A program made the translations under genes and the position numbers. The notes below the pieces were generated by a model. That model had not been told where the DNA came from. It searched no databases and was given only the letters and a program-made list of their open reading frames with translations. This document shows positions 22,648 through 35,138 of a stretch of DNA of 64,000 nucleotides, piece by piece. Position 1 is the first letter of the stretch, and each line of letters starts with the position of its first letter. The stretch is from Nissolia schottii. Its lineage: Eukaryota; Streptophyta; Magnoliopsida; Fabales; Fabaceae. The stretch is from contig QANU01102265.1 of NCBI GenBank assembly GCA_003254905.1, positions 16,125 to 80,124 of the forward strand, read 5' to 3'.

Positions 22648-23860
22648 TGTAACTACAGATAGCAACCTAAGAGGGGGTGAATTAGGTTTCTCTTGTTTTT
22701 CTAGGATTGTTTCTTTGAAAGATGTGAAACCCTAATTCCCAAATTATGAACAAGACCCAGCAATTAACTGAATAGATAATGATGTTAAAGCAGCGGAAAT
22801 TGTAAATTGCTGAATGTAAAAGTGTAGGGATAAAAAAGATCACACCGGAGAATTTATCCTGGTTCACCTTCAACCACCGAAGGCTACGTCCAGTCCCCTG
22901 TTCTGATTCAGGGTTTTTTCCACTATGTAAACTTGTGTTGTGTACAACCTCACAACCGAGGCACTTACACCGACAACTACAGGAGAACACAACCGTTCCC
23001 CTGGTTACACAATGCCTTCACCGAACACTACGGTGATGATCAGAAAATACACCGAAAACCACGGTGTTTACAACAACCAATTGTTTTTGAAGAAGTTTCT
23101 ATACAATGGCTTTGTATCAATCCTAAACTCAAGGAAGGATAAACCTGAATAGAAAGCACTAAAGGATATGAAGTTATGGCTCAATGCTTTTCTGAGTTTG
23201 GATTGAAAAAGGACTTTGAAAATATGATCAGAACTTGTAAAACTTGCAGGAATTAATGAAGGAATGGAGTTCTGATGGTGTGTTCTTGGTTCTGCACGAA
23301 TTCTGCATTATATAGGCAGTGGTGCCTGTTCATGAACCAATGCCAGAGCATATGATGCAAAACAACACATTGTTTCATGAAAAAACACATCCATTCGAGC
23401 ATGTAATCGATTACTATAGTGTGGTAATCGATTACACACAAGAAACGACCATATTTTCAAATTTCAAAAGGTGGTAATCGATTACTACGGGTTAGTAATC
23501 GATTACACACTTCAAAATTTGAATAATTTTGAATTATTGATGCTGGTAATCGATTACACAAGCATGGTAATCGATTACCCATGCAGAAACCCTTTGAAAA
23601 ATGTTGCCATATGCTTTTAGGATTTTAGGAAAATGTTAGACATGTTTAAGTTGAAAAACTTTGAGCCATTGACCTTAATATCATAACATGTGCTAATTAT
23701 ATTGATACTAGGGTAAAATCTTGAACCTTCAATGATGTACAGCTTGAGCCTTGAGGTTCTTTGATCTTGATCAAGTCTTCCCTTTTTCTGCTTATTGTTG
23801 ATGTTGTTGTCGTCATCAAAACCACGCCATTAATGGTCAGAGAAAGAATCTTCTTCACAC
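22648..23860 (-). mobile_element. Copia-like solo LTR, copy B
   Basis: Same family and orientation as copy A, flanked by the perfect duplication CCCCA (22643-22647 and 23861-23865). TATA box near 23307-23316 (minus strand). It carries the GTAATCGATTAC array at about 23400-23580, with fewer palindromes than copy A. Confidence 0.85.
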
Positions 23861-24179
23861 CCCATGTGTGTTCATTCGAATGATTCTGGCCTTTTCTCTC
23901 TAAATCACTCAGTGAGGTTGTTATTCGAATGTCCAAGGCTAAGGCATTTGAATGACTTGCCTCTGTAGCCTTTAAAATTGCTAATCCTCACGACTCATTC
24001 GAATGATTCTACGGTAGTCATTCGAATGAATCATGGTTTTTAACACTTGTTTTCTGAAACATTCGTGGTTCATTCGAATGACCCTGGGGGATTCATTCGA
24101 ATGACCACTGACCTGAAATAGCGCACGACACGTTATCACGCTATCATGACAGCGGCTCGCCAAGCTTCTTTGATCTCCT

Positions 24180-24837
24180 GGCTCCTTCACCGGCCTCCTC
24201 TTTGTTGCTAAACTAACCTAAGCTTTAAAGTATAAGAGAATGGAGTGTTTTGTGGAGGAAGAGGGTGTATGGATGAATGGTTTATGAATGGCACGGCTTC
24301 CTCTATTTATAGGCAAAATCTGATGGGAATCGCTCAGTGGTTTAGGCACCACCGCTGAGCGATAAAGGCTTCTTCGCTGAGCGGCGAGGTCCCTTCGCTG
24401 AGCAGCGTAATCATTTCACGCGGAGTAATAAATGCTCTGGCAGCTTTTTGCCGGGCAGCGCTGACGTGTCAGGGCAGCGCCGCAATCCAGGCTGGCTCCA
24501 GCTGGCGCAATTAATGCGGCAGCTGCAAGTGGCTCCGGTGGCAGCATCGCTGAGCGGTCAAGGTACAATCGCTGAGCGGTCCTTGTCATTGCGCTGAGCG
24601 ATTCTTGTTTACCGCTGAGCGGTCCTTCGCTGATTTCATCTTTTAGCTTCTTTTTTTGCTTTTGCCCTTTTGTTCTATTCTTTATGGGATTCTTCTTAAT
24701 TAATATGCTTGCATCCATTCTTCAAAATATATTATAAACCTACAAAAATTGGGGATTTAGGTTAGATAATTCTTTAGAACATAAGCAAATAAGTGCCATT
24801 TTAATAGGTCCAAATTGCGTAAATTGGGCACTTATCA
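24180..24837 (-). mobile_element. LTR of the TGATAAGTGCCC family (copy 2)
   Basis: Right end at 24837 (minus strand TGATAAGTGCCC). The last 400 bases match 1-340. It carries CGCTGAGCG palindromes at 24330-24640 and a TATA box near 24302-24313 (minus strand CTATAAATAG). The left boundary is not resolved; the start given is approximate. No duplication could be matched. Confidence 0.6.
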
Positions 24838-25308
24838 AAGGCATGGGCTTAGGCATGGTGATAGGAAGTGTGTGTAAGACAGGTTGTGGTGGGGGTAAGG
24901 TGAGGTGATTGTGCACGGCAGACCAAGGGGAATTTCTCCAAAAATTTACCTGTGTTCGGTTGTATTTGGTCGTTAACAGTCTCCGTGCCTCGCGTATGGA
25001 CGCACAAAAAATATTGTGGACGCACCATCGTGATCTACTAATTTTCTCGATTAGTAGTTTAAGTCCAATTAAGGTATTCGGGAATTTATTTTCTTGTCAG
25101 GGTATTTTCGGTATCCAAAAAAATACCAGATTGGTTTGAAAACTGCCCCGAGCTTTAGAAAAGTTTGCGGGATCGTAAAACCCTAGTTTAACCAGGGTTT
25201 TATGGGTTAAACGAAGATTTTAGATCCTCCATGTCTTTATTCATAAATCAACTTTATAATTATTTATTTAAACGAGATTTCCATAAGGGAAAAATCTGGG
25301 ATGTTACA

Positions 25309-26148
25309 CTCAGTACCGCCTATCACCCCAGACGGACGGACAATCCGAGCGAACAATCCAAATTCTAGAAGATATGTTGCCGACATTTGCATTAGACCTA
25401 CCAGGCCACTAGGACAAGATGTTACCCATAGTGGAGTTATCTTACAACAACAATCATTAAGCTAGTATTGGCATGGCCCCTTTTGAGGCCATATACGATC
25501 GGAAGTGCCAATCATCATTGTGTTGGAATGATGGGGCCAGGTTTTGGAACTGCAGTGCTGATTAGATCAAGGAGGCTGAGGAATGGGTGAAGCAAATTCA
25601 AGAGAGAATCCAAATGGCACAGAATCGCTAGAAGAGCTACGCGGATGCTAGGAGGAAACCCTTGGAATTTCAGGAAGGAGAGCATGTATTCTTGAAAATC
25701 ACTCCAGCAGCAAGCATAGGATGGTCCCTTACGGTTAAAAAGCTTGGTCCAAGGTTCATAGGGCCCTTCCAGATTCTTAAACGTATTGGACTAGTAGCCT
25801 ACCGGGTAGCTCTCCCACCAAACCTAGACTATGTCCATAATGTTTTCCATGTCTCCCAGCTAAGGACATATCATGCATCTCCTGGTCATGTACTTGAGTC
25901 TGATAAAGTACAGTTAAGGGAAGATCTTTCCTTACCCATGACACCTCGAAAGATTATTGACTGTAGGACACGCAAAATGAGGAATAAAAAAGTGCTGATG
26001 GTGCGCATCTTATGGGAGAATGGAGCATGTGAGGACCAAACATGGGAGCTGGATGTGGACATGAGAAAGACATATCCCAAACTTTTTAAAGGTACGTCAT
26101 AACCTTATGCTTAAATTTTGTGGGCAAAATTTTTCTAAGGGGGTAGAA
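25309..26148 (+). pseudogene. Integrase C-terminal region of a Tekay/Del-type Ty3/gypsy element
   Basis: The region begins in the integrase core (AYHPQTDGQ-type sequence near 25319) and runs through the GPF/Y-like module (KLGPRFIGPFQILKRIG, then VFHVSQLR) to a chromodomain-like end (VRILWENGACEDQTWELDVD). This order is that of chromoviruses of the Tekay/Del group. A polypurine tract (AAGGGGGTAGAA, 26137-26148) and LTR follow. The part upstream is cut by the LTR ending at 25308. A broken fossil with a few breaks in what remains. Confidence 0.8.
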
Positions 26149-26474
26149 TGTAACATCTCGTTTTTCCTTTAGTAAAGAATTTGCAAATTAAATACATAAT
26201 AATTCTTGATTCAAGTTAGGAGGGATAGAATAGAAATCCTTAGATTAAAAACGTCCGTAGAAGCTAGGGTTTGTGATTTCGCAAAATTTTTGCAAACACT
26301 GAATTAGTTACTTTCGGTCACCGAAATTTAACGATGTATCAAAGGTATCTGTAAAGAATACTCCTCAGGTGCAAAATTTGCAAATATCATTGGTTGACTT
26401 AAATTCCAAATTAAGGAAAATTAATAGATCGCGACGATATGACCAGAATATTTTTCGGACGACCGTACACGAAG
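26149..26474 (+). mobile_element. Start of the 3' LTR of the Tekay-type element
   Basis: TGTAACATCTCG follows the polypurine tract. The conserved U3 stretch (GATCGCGACGATATGACC and CGGACGACCG) is present just before the next LTR is inserted at 26475. The downstream part of an LTR in the same orientation is at 35139-38064. Confidence 0.75.
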
Positions 26475-26631
26475 TGTAACACCTTTACTTTCAGCTTATG
26501 CTATAGTCATAACACTGATTATAGGGTTGTTATCTGCTTGGTTGGGGTTACTTTTAGTCCCTAATTTTAGCTTGGAAAATATCTCTTACTCGAAAATAAG
26601 GACCATTTTGAAACTTTTCCTTTGCTCTACT
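26475..26631 (-). mobile_element. 3' tip of a minus-strand LTR
   Basis: TGTAACACCTTTACTTTCAG and the next 150 bases match the left end of the solo LTR at 6030. It is cut by the solo LTR at 26632 and resumes at 29388. Confidence 0.75.
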
Positions 26632-29382
26632 TGTAACATCCCGCATTCCCGGGTGCGGAAAACTCGCGAATTTTGCCGCCGAGAACGGTCGGGAATCGCC
26701 GAGGAACCAAGGTCAAAAGGTTTAAGCCCCGAAACCCTAGGGATTGGCAGAAACGGGCTAGGTTTAGTTGTTCCGTAATTTTCCAGAGTTACCGGACGAG
26801 TTTCGACTCGAACTGGAGATTTTCGGATACCGGAAGTTGCCCGTGGGATTTCTTGACTCGGTAAGAAAGTCCCAGACCCCTGGAAAGACTGCCCCGGATC
26901 GACGGGAAAAATAATTGGATCACAAGTGTTCGAAATATTTTTGGGACACCCGAAGGTGAGGCGTTTCGGACAAAATACGCTCGAGCAAAAACGGAGTCAG
27001 ATCGGGTTAAGTTAAACTTCTGAAGGAAGTTAAATAATAAATAATAATAATAATATAATAATAATAATAATAAAGGAAGCAACAGCTTCTGAAGAAAGAA
27101 AAGGAAATGAAAGAAAAGAGAAAAAGAAAAGAAAATAGGTTACTGTACGTGGTTATAAATAACCACGTAATTTTCAAAAATTTACGTTAACTTTCCATCT
27201 CTTCCACAAACCACCAGTCCCGTTCTGACACATCTAGGAGTGCTGGAGTCTCAAAAAAATCGCCGGAGCATGCTATCCTGAAGAGAAAATTCTCCACTTC
27301 GAACCTACTAATTCGGAATCTCCGTCAGATGTGGGTAACCCTAAGCCCACTGTCTATGTGGTTTAATTTATAACTGTATATGTGTTGTTTTACATTTCTG
27401 ACTATGAAAATGTTAAGTAGAGTTTTTGGGGAAATCAGGGTAAAGAGGGTTTTGGGAAATTTTGACAAATGAAATGTATAACTGTACTGATTGGAACCCT
27501 AGGAACAGTGGAAAATTGAGAACTGAAGTGTCGGGGATGCGATTTTGAAGCTTTCATTCGAATCCCTGAGGTTTTCAGTCGAATGAAAGCCCATGGCCAG
27601 CTTTCATTCGATTGAATCCCCATACAATCGAATGAAAGGAAATTTTAGGATTTCAATCGAATGAATCCCATAGTATTCGAATGAAAGAATGCTGAGGATT
27701 TCAGTCGAATGAAACCCATTTTCAATCGAATGAAAGAACTCTTAGGGATTTCATTCAATGCCCCTCTAAGTATTCGAATGAAACCTGGCAGACTTAAGAT
27801 TATAGTGTTTCAAGGGATCCAAAGAGTAAGATTAGGTCCAGTATTGGACGATGAAGCATGCATCATGAGGTTAGATCACTAGAGGTCATGGTATGACAAA
27901 GGCTAATGAATGAAGATAATAATGAAACGTAAGAACAAGAGTAGTACAGAAAGATAAAAGTGCATATGATGATGGTTATGAATGAATAAGGACATCGTGC
28001 CTATATGGCTTAGCCCAAAGGAAGTCGGCCAAGAAATGTATAAGATACCGGTTAAATAAAGAAAATGTTAAGTTCATGCATAGTGCACAAGAGCAGGCTC
28101 GAAGGGAACGCAGACATTGTGCACGTCACCATGCTCGAAGGGAACGCATGGGGCTCGATCACGTCACCAGGCTCGAAGGGAATGCATTGGACACGATCAC
28201 CTTGCATACATGTCTATGTGGTTATGATGTGAGTATGTCTTAACCCCGTCACCATGCTCGAAGGGAACACATGGGGCAAGGTCACTAGGCATATATGTAT
28301 GTGTAATGTACTAGGATGGTCAAGGATAGGAAGCGTGAGAACTTAGATAAGAAAGATTAGATCCCCAGTCACCTAGCTAAATTAGATAAAGCTGTTCAGG
28401 GTTCTAGGGAAGATAATAAATGGTAGGATGTTAGTAAGCATGCACACTTAGAGACCCCCTGAATAGCCTGGAGGATACCCGAGTAAATAAACGATCGATG
28501 ATGTGAGGGACACCCCACTGAGGACCAAGAGTTCTCACCCCCACTTGTGTATGGATCCAGCTTGCAGCGATGACCTCCCCGTGAGCAAAGGACGTGTACC
28601 AGTACGGACACCCTCCTCGAGACGAGTACCTTTGCACCGGCGCGCCTACCAGACGAGCCGGCGACACCCCCTAGGCGGAGACTAAGAGGCCCGGGATCCT
28701 CACCGATGCGCCCAATTTGGATTGATGAGCGTCCGGGGAGCAGCAGTCGGGACCCTATTCACCTCAACAGAGACGAGGAGGTGCCCCCATCGGAGCCGGA
28801 GCCGAAGGCTAAGTCACGAACCCCGATGCATCCACGCCCCCAATACGAGGTCGGGGTCGGCGTACGATTGCATGAAAGAGAGTGCTGCCAGTTTTACCGC
28901 ACCGGTTTGCTCTGCGAGGCTTCTCAGCAGAGGAGGACCCAGTCAAGCAAGAAGAGGACAGCGAGTGAGCAGCCGGGCACCAATAGCTGAGGGTAGTGGT
29001 AGGCGTAGGGTTGTATCGCACACGAAGTGAGTAGTACCACTCATGTGCGTAGTTTTTCTTTTACCCCGTTGTATATGTGTATTATGTGGATTCTATGTAT
29101 GTGAAATATTCAGACCTATATATGTATAAGTTATTAGGGTATTGTGTATATTCGCACTCCTTTTATCCTTGAGTTATGTCGTTATACGACTTATTGAGCT
29201 CATGGCTCTTTATTTTCTATGTAACCGTACTTGTCAAAGAAAATTTCAAAATGGCCCGTATTTTCCGTAACCCTAATTTAAATTAGTAATGTAGAACTGT
29301 AGTAGTTCACAACACCAGAGTTCAACCACCTAGCTGGGGAAACCTATGACTTAAGCATAGGCCAACTAGTTAGGGTGTTGCA
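26632..29382 (+). mobile_element. Solo LTR, 2.75 kb, with ATTCGAAT array
   Basis: TGTAACATCCCG to GGGTGTTGCA, flanked by the perfect duplication CTACT (26627-26631 and 29383-29387). It is related to the tandem-element LTR. Order on the plus strand: TATA palindrome (27146-27169), donor-like box (27331), ATTCGAAT array (27548-27785), repeated GCTCGAAGGGAACGCA units (28090-28290), acceptor-like box with GAGGAC/GTTCTC hairpin (28530-28560), and an ORF with PIWIDERPGSSS. Clean duplication, no internal region. Confidence 0.9.
28706..28990 (+). CDS. LTR ORF, PIWIDERPGSSS type (copy 3)
   Basis: An open frame of 94 codons starting MRPIWIDERPGSSSRDPIH, in the solo LTR downstream of its acceptor-like box. 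The conserved motif and the acidic/proline stretch after it match the LTR ORFs at 2484-2948 and 10476-10940; the rest is different. The frame as given starts at the motif, so it lacks the part found upstream in the other copies. No domain recognised. Confidence 0.4.
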   Translation: MRPIWIDERPGSSSRDPIHLNRDEEVPPSEPEPKAKSRTPMHPRPQYEVGVGVRLHERECCQFYRTGLLCEASQQRRTQSSKKRTASEQPGTNS

Positions 29383-29387
29383 CTACT

Positions 29388-31460
29388 TATTTACAAACTA
29401 GGAGCCATGCGTGTTCAGAAAGGCAATTGTATAAATATGCAAGCGTTAGAGTCCAAATGGACTTATGCGAGAACTAGTCTATGAGTTAATCATACAAGAA
29501 AGGTTACAATAAAGAGATATAAATACATACAGTCATTTGGTCCATATACAATACACAATTAAGTTGTAATACATAGGTACAATTACTGCACATACTAGCT
29601 AATGGTCAACCTAGACCATTCACTACTATTATTGACTACAAAACTATAGTCGCCTTCCTGTGTCCTTGGAAAAAGTGGCTCCTGCTGTTCCTCAAGGTCC
29701 TTGACTCCAAGCTCTCAAACTGTCACCTGTTGCCTTGTCGTCTCCACCTGGAACCATAAAGGAGTGGGGGTGAGAACTTCGCGTCCTCAGTGGGGTTCTA
29801 TGGGCTTACCTACTCATTTCATTACTCCAGTGTGATTCTGCCGCTCAGGGGGTCTCTAGGCGTTATGACATACTAATACCCTACTGATTATTATCCATGC
29901 TAGGCTTGAGCAGCCTTATCTAAATAACTAGGTCTTCTGGGTTCTAATCTTTCCTTTACCTATCCTTGGCAACTAGGCATTCTCTATACTCTTATACTAT
30001 ACTCGTAAATCGTGCTCTATGTTCTTAGGCTATCTTCAGATCACGTGAACTATCTAGAGGCCGTCTCGTGAAACTGTGGTTCCTTGACGTGGCCTTTGCA
30101 CATACATATAGTAAACAGGTTTCATATACATATTTGCCACGTATTTCATACACATATCACATATACATATCAACATGTTCACGTATCACATAGACATATC
30201 ATATTCATGTTTCATGTGGACATATCGTGTTCGTGTATCATGTACATGTCATATGCATGTAAGGTATATAGAATGCATGAGGTCAACTTGCCCAGAGGCA
30301 GCCTCCTCCCTATCGTATCATATCATATTCGTTTCATGTCATGTCTGACGGTCGACTTGCCCAAGGGTAGCCTCCTCCATATCGTATCGTATCGTATCGT
30401 GTCATGTTTCTTGTACATATCATATGCATGTCATGTCATGTCATGTCATGAATGGTCATCCCCCTTGTACCCAAGTTGAACCGTCGTCCCCCTGGTGTAC
30501 AACATACTCCATATCCTTTAGTGGCCAAGCTCATGCCATACACGCGTAGCGTGCCGTATCATATCATATTAGTAACCATCCCCTGTTACAGGGTGGTGAG
30601 GGGCCAGAGGCCAAGGGAGGACCGTGTCATATTCTTTAGGGATGAAGTCTTTTAAAGTGCAAGAGATCGTCTTCGAATGCAGGATGTCATGTGTGCATGC
30701 AAGAAGTCCTATTTGAATGCAGAATGACCTATTGGAATGTAATGTAGGATGTTGTTTTCGTGTCACGTGTTCGTATTCATGTCATGAGGTCATATGCGTC
30801 TAGCATGTCATAATGTCATGTCATGTTGTCTTATGCATCTAGCATGTTAGCATGTCATGTTATCTACTACATGTAGCATGTCACGTTTCCATACACATAT
30901 CATATTAACTTATGCATTTAGCAAGTCATCAGGTCATATACATAGTACGTTTTCATGTATCTCAGCTAGCTGTAATGTTTGTTGGAACTATGTGCCCAAG
31001 ACCATTTTCATAAATCTTGACTCCCTGGGTTAGGTTAGCTCGGTGACCTAGAGTTTCTTAGGCCACTTGTTGTCCCGAAAACTCCTGGTTCACCTCCTCA
31101 CCCCTGTCCAGGGTTCCGTGGAAATCACTACGTTTCAGGCCGCTCAGCGCCCCCTTGGGTCCACTCAGCGGTCCCTGAAACCCTTCAGTTCATAAATAGT
31201 TTAAAATATATTTTTCCCACTTTCGCCTGCAGACCGCTCAACAGTTACTGTCCGCTTAACGGGTCATGATGCCACTCAGCGTCCTGGGCATGGCCTGCAG
31301 AACCTGCTTTGCTTTCTTGCTTTCTGTTTTCCATGGACACTCCTTGGGATTACTCCACAAGTTCTAACAACCATTTTACAACATATATTCTCATAGAAAA
31401 CATATCCAAATCATCAAAACATCCTAGCCCTAAGCATAACATAACATAAACTACACTAGT
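29388..31460 (-). mobile_element. Minus-strand LTR body, continuation of 26475-26631
   Basis: It resumes after the CTACT duplication. It contains the acceptor-like box with hairpin (29745-29795), a region rich in CATATC/CATGTC repeats (30100-30470), and a CGCTCAGCG array (31135-31290). Near 31460 the sequence changes to a plus-strand LTR. The exact junction and any duplication are unresolved. Confidence 0.6.
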
Positions 31461-31479
31461 TCATCAAATCACATAAACA

Positions 31480-34355
31480 ACCTTAAGCCATCTATGGCCA
31501 CCAACCTTCACCACGAAATTTCACCATTATATCACCACCTTATTCAGCTCCAAATAAACATAAACCATGCAATAATCATTAACCCTACATATCTAGCACA
31601 TAATCCACAGAACTGTCCTAGCAGCACCTAACAACACCTAGAGCAAGCCAAGAAAAGCTTCACACTTGGAGAGCCACTCGCTCACAGCCTCCTCACCATC
31701 AACCAACCATCAAAAGAAGTGGGTAACCTAAGCCTACTCACCTCCTTGGTGACCCTTGATTGCTTGCATGGCTATATGTGTGTTTATGTGTTTTGCTATT
31801 GTTTTGGCTAATTGTGTATACTTGTTATATGTAAGGAGATGGTTAGTAAATGATAGAATCATGTGGTGAAACTCTTGGACAAGTGCATGAAGTTGTGTTG
31901 GAAAGAGGAAAGGAAAGTTTGCCAAACTCTCGTGTTGCAGGTTCTGAAATGCCCAGGGTACTGAGCAGCCTCGTGAGGGCGTCGATCGGCCTGTGCTATT
32001 TCAGAGCCCTAACACATGAGACGTTACGTGGTGGAGAGAACCCAGGTACAGGTCGCTGAGCGGGCTTGTTTTTGGGGGTCCCACGTAAGCTTGGATAAGG
32101 ATGGATGGGGCCCTAACAGTGTTTAGAGGGTGTTGAGCAGCCGTGGTAGGGCGCTAAGCTACCTGTGAACTCTAGGGAACTACCTAGTCTTGTCTAAGTG
32201 GTTATGAGTTTTAGAGTAAGATCCATAGGCCCACATCATTCGATCAACATTACTTTACTCTTCTGTATGAAAGGGAACTCAAAGTCTGTACTATGGTCCT
32301 GATATGTATGCATCATGAGGATTTGGTTGTTGATAGGACCTAGGACAACCGTAGACAACTAGAAACGTCTCACTTAAAGCTAAGCAAGATCATAATTGAA
32401 CCCTAGGAAAACAGTGAGCTCTTAAGAAGGCTCGACCACCAAGGGTCGGTATGCCTTGAAGAAAGTATTTAGTATGATTAGGAAACCCCCTCTCTTGGCA
32501 CGTCAAGCTTGACAACGCCCCTTGCCAGTCCAGCAAGAAGGATTGTTATATGTTCAAGAAACGCAGGCATAGTCCTGAACGCAGGCTTTGACTTGGTCTA
32601 ATAAAGTAAAGCATGCAAGTAAACAAAAGTCGGAGTCACGTCATGACGTTAAAAACGTAAAGTATTATTATGCCCTAAGTATGGCCCACGTAAAGTATTA
32701 TTTTGCCCCAAGTGTGGCCTTTAGTAAGAAATCATGAGCCCACTCCTGGTGTCATCGATCAGGGTGACCCCCTCGCCATTCGCTGAGTAGGATGGTCAAT
32801 TCCCTATCACCAATCGATGTAGTAGCGTTGCTTGGTCGTCAGTGGTACAGAAACATAGTGGGTTGTAGCTGAACGGGGACAATGGTCCCACAGTCTACAA
32901 AGGAGAATGATGGGCATCTCGCAACGAAAAAGGATACAACCCAAGGCGCGTAAGAGAATTCCCCTTTCCCCCATGCATAACTATGTAGTAAGTTTACGTG
33001 AACTAGATAAGATTTAGGACCCGAAACAGGAATCTTCCCCACGCGATATATTATAGCTAAGTTGTGCGAATAGGTAAAGAGAAGCACGTCTAGGCCTAGG
33101 ACAACAGACTAGATTTCCCCACACCTAGTAATGTAAGTAAAGTTGCTCTGAATTGGGAACTATTAAAAGTAACAAAGAAGTTAGTGATGCATGACACTTA
33201 GAGACCTCCAGAGTGGCCTAGATCATAACTGAGCAAACTAAGACCAGCACCGGCTTAAGAATGCCCACTGGGAGCGCAATATTCTCACCCCCACTCACTT
33301 GTGATTTCAGGTGACTATGATGAATACCCCGCCAGAGACCTGAGCCTGGCTGCTGAGTAAGATTAGGCAGCGGGACCCCGACACTGGGGTTATCATGGAG
33401 ACCCGCACTTACCTTCCAAGCGAAGCCCCTAGTCCCCTTCAGTCAGTACCAGCGCTCTCTCCTCGTATACCAATAGGCCCCGGCTCTTCAGCAACCACAC
33501 CTATCCTCCTCGACATAGACGACGAAGAACTCCTGCCATACGACAAGGACGTGGAAATAGACCCAAACTCGTGGCCACCTCGACCTCCCCAGCACTTGTA
33601 TCGACGTAGGGCAAGGAAACGTGTCACCCCCCTCTTCCGCTATCAGTTCGCTCCTTGAACCCATGATGCAGAAGCCGGGCCCTCCAGGGTACATTACGAC
33701 TGGCTTGTCACTCCGGAGCTCTCTCCAACGCATAAAAGGGAAGGTGATTCATCTACCCCAGCATCCCCAACAGCCACCAAGGAGGACCCCGGGGATGAAG
33801 ACCTGATGAGCACCGACTCATCGAAGGAGGAGGAAGAAGACTCGGACGAGGAGGAGGAGGAAGATCCGGAAAAGGACCCCGACCACGACTGTAAGGACTG
33901 ATACGAGGCACTAGCTGATCCCCCGTCTCCCTTGATATTTTGTTAACTCTAGAGTTATCGCCATTGTAACTTGTAACATGTGTATAGTAACTGGAATGTA
34001 AAATATGTACTAACTATGGCCTATGTACGGGTAAGTATATGTATATGTGTTTGGAGTTAAATGTCAATGGACCCTTGGCATGTGTGATAGATATATGTAT
34101 TAACCCTTTATATGGTGATCCACTGACATTCGTAATATACCGAGGATGTTATGTATAGATATTCCATCGCGTAAGGCTCATAATTGGAACCTAGGGATAA
34201 TAATGCTAAATTTTCAAATGGGTCCGTATTTTCGGGGGATAAGAAACTACTTGCCAAAGGTAACTAGGGACTATGAGTATTCCCACCAATAAGAATAACC
34301 ACCTAGTATGCAAGGTTTATGCCTTAAGCATAAGCCCGTTAGCTAGGGTGTTACA
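31480..34355 (+). mobile_element. Plus-strand LTR, downstream part
   Basis: It starts in the transcribed region of an LTR (left edge approximate). It shows the donor-like box (31719-31730), the conserved box and hairpin (32309-32350), the acceptor-like box (ending near 33310) and an LTR ORF, and ends GCTAGGGTGTTACA at 34355. No matching duplication was found, so the insertion history here is unclear. Confidence 0.6.
33395..33658 (+). CDS. LTR ORF with GPGSSATTPILLDIDDEE (copy 4)
   Basis: An 87-codon frame in the plus-strand LTR just after its acceptor-like box. The motif PIGPGSSATTPILLDIDDEE corresponds to PIWIDERPGSSSRDPIHVDGED of the other LTR ORFs: a glycine-serine turn, then PI and an acidic run, followed by a proline-rich segment and a basic RRRARKR patch. 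More diverged than the other three. No known domain. Confidence 0.4.
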   Translation: METRTYLPSEAPSPLQSVPALSPRIPIGPGSSATTPILLDIDDEELLPYDKDVEIDPNSWPPRPPQHLYRRRARKRVTPLFRYQFAP

Positions 34356-35138
34356 CTTTCTAAGATAGGTATGTGCAAGATTTCTTTAAGGAGACTAAGA
34401 GGAATCTCTAAGAACAAGGTTAGGTTTTGTTTAGTTCAGTGAAGTTTTTGTGTCAGTATCTTGACAGGGTAACGACTAAGTGTGCAAATGGACAGAGTTT
34501 TGGCATGGTTTTCTCCTATGTCTTCTTTGGAGACTCCATGGGGTATTTATAGGCAAGGAGCGTGAAATTCCTTTTCCAATAATGCCCTTGGGACAATTTC
34601 CAATTTTGTCCTTTGATATGTCATCCATGACATAAGCATGCTTAGTCACATACTTAGTCACCATGTGACTCATAGCTTTGAATGTTGACTTGGCCACATG
34701 AAGCCCTTCTTGGCCGTGTAAGCTTGTTGTGTTGGCCAAATTTTGTGGCCAAGAATTAAGGGCCAAATACTGATCAATTTCAATCGTGTTTGGTCGTTAT
34801 CGGTTCAGGTACTTTGGGTACGGGTATCCTAAAAAATACTCCTATCACATCCTTGTGATCTACTAATTTTTCTGTTAAGGAATTTGGGTTAATGTAAGGT
34901 ATTTATAAATTTATCTCTATGCCAGTACGTTTAACATATATCTTAGACACATCATTAAACTCTGATGACTAAAAGGAATTAATCTAGTGTCTGCAGAATT
35001 TTACGAAACCAAGCAGAATTATTTCTACAGACATTTTTGACCTAAGAGCTCATGTTTCTAAACATTTAACCAATACAGAAGGCTTATACTGATATTTATC
35101 CTGTGAAATCTTTACTAAGGAAAAAGTGGGATCTTATA
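34356..35138 (-). mobile_element. Minus-strand LTR, promoter-proximal part
   Basis: It contains a TATA box (minus strand CCTATAAATA near 34548), the conserved U3 stretch and an end resembling GGGATGTTACA at 35138. It could be the 5' part of the LTR at 29388-31460, split by the plus-strand LTR between them. No duplication confirms it. Confidence 0.55.

Larger units (their letters stand above)
22069..25308 (-). mobile_element. LTR with ATTCGAAT array, inserted in a Tekay-type integrase
   Basis: Minus-strand LTR ending GGGATGTTACA at 25308, directly against integrase coding DNA. It shows the conserved box and hairpin (22434-22480) and ATTCGAAT palindromes (22555-22640 and 23870-24110). It holds the copia-like solo LTR B (22648-23860) and an LTR of the TGATAAGTGCCC family (ending 24837). 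The left part is beyond the LTR inserted at 22068. Confidence 0.7.

Noticed and set aside
22682-23936. ORFs on both strands in copia-like LTR copy B
   Set aside because: Non-coding LTR sequence; the frames are not kept between copies A and B.
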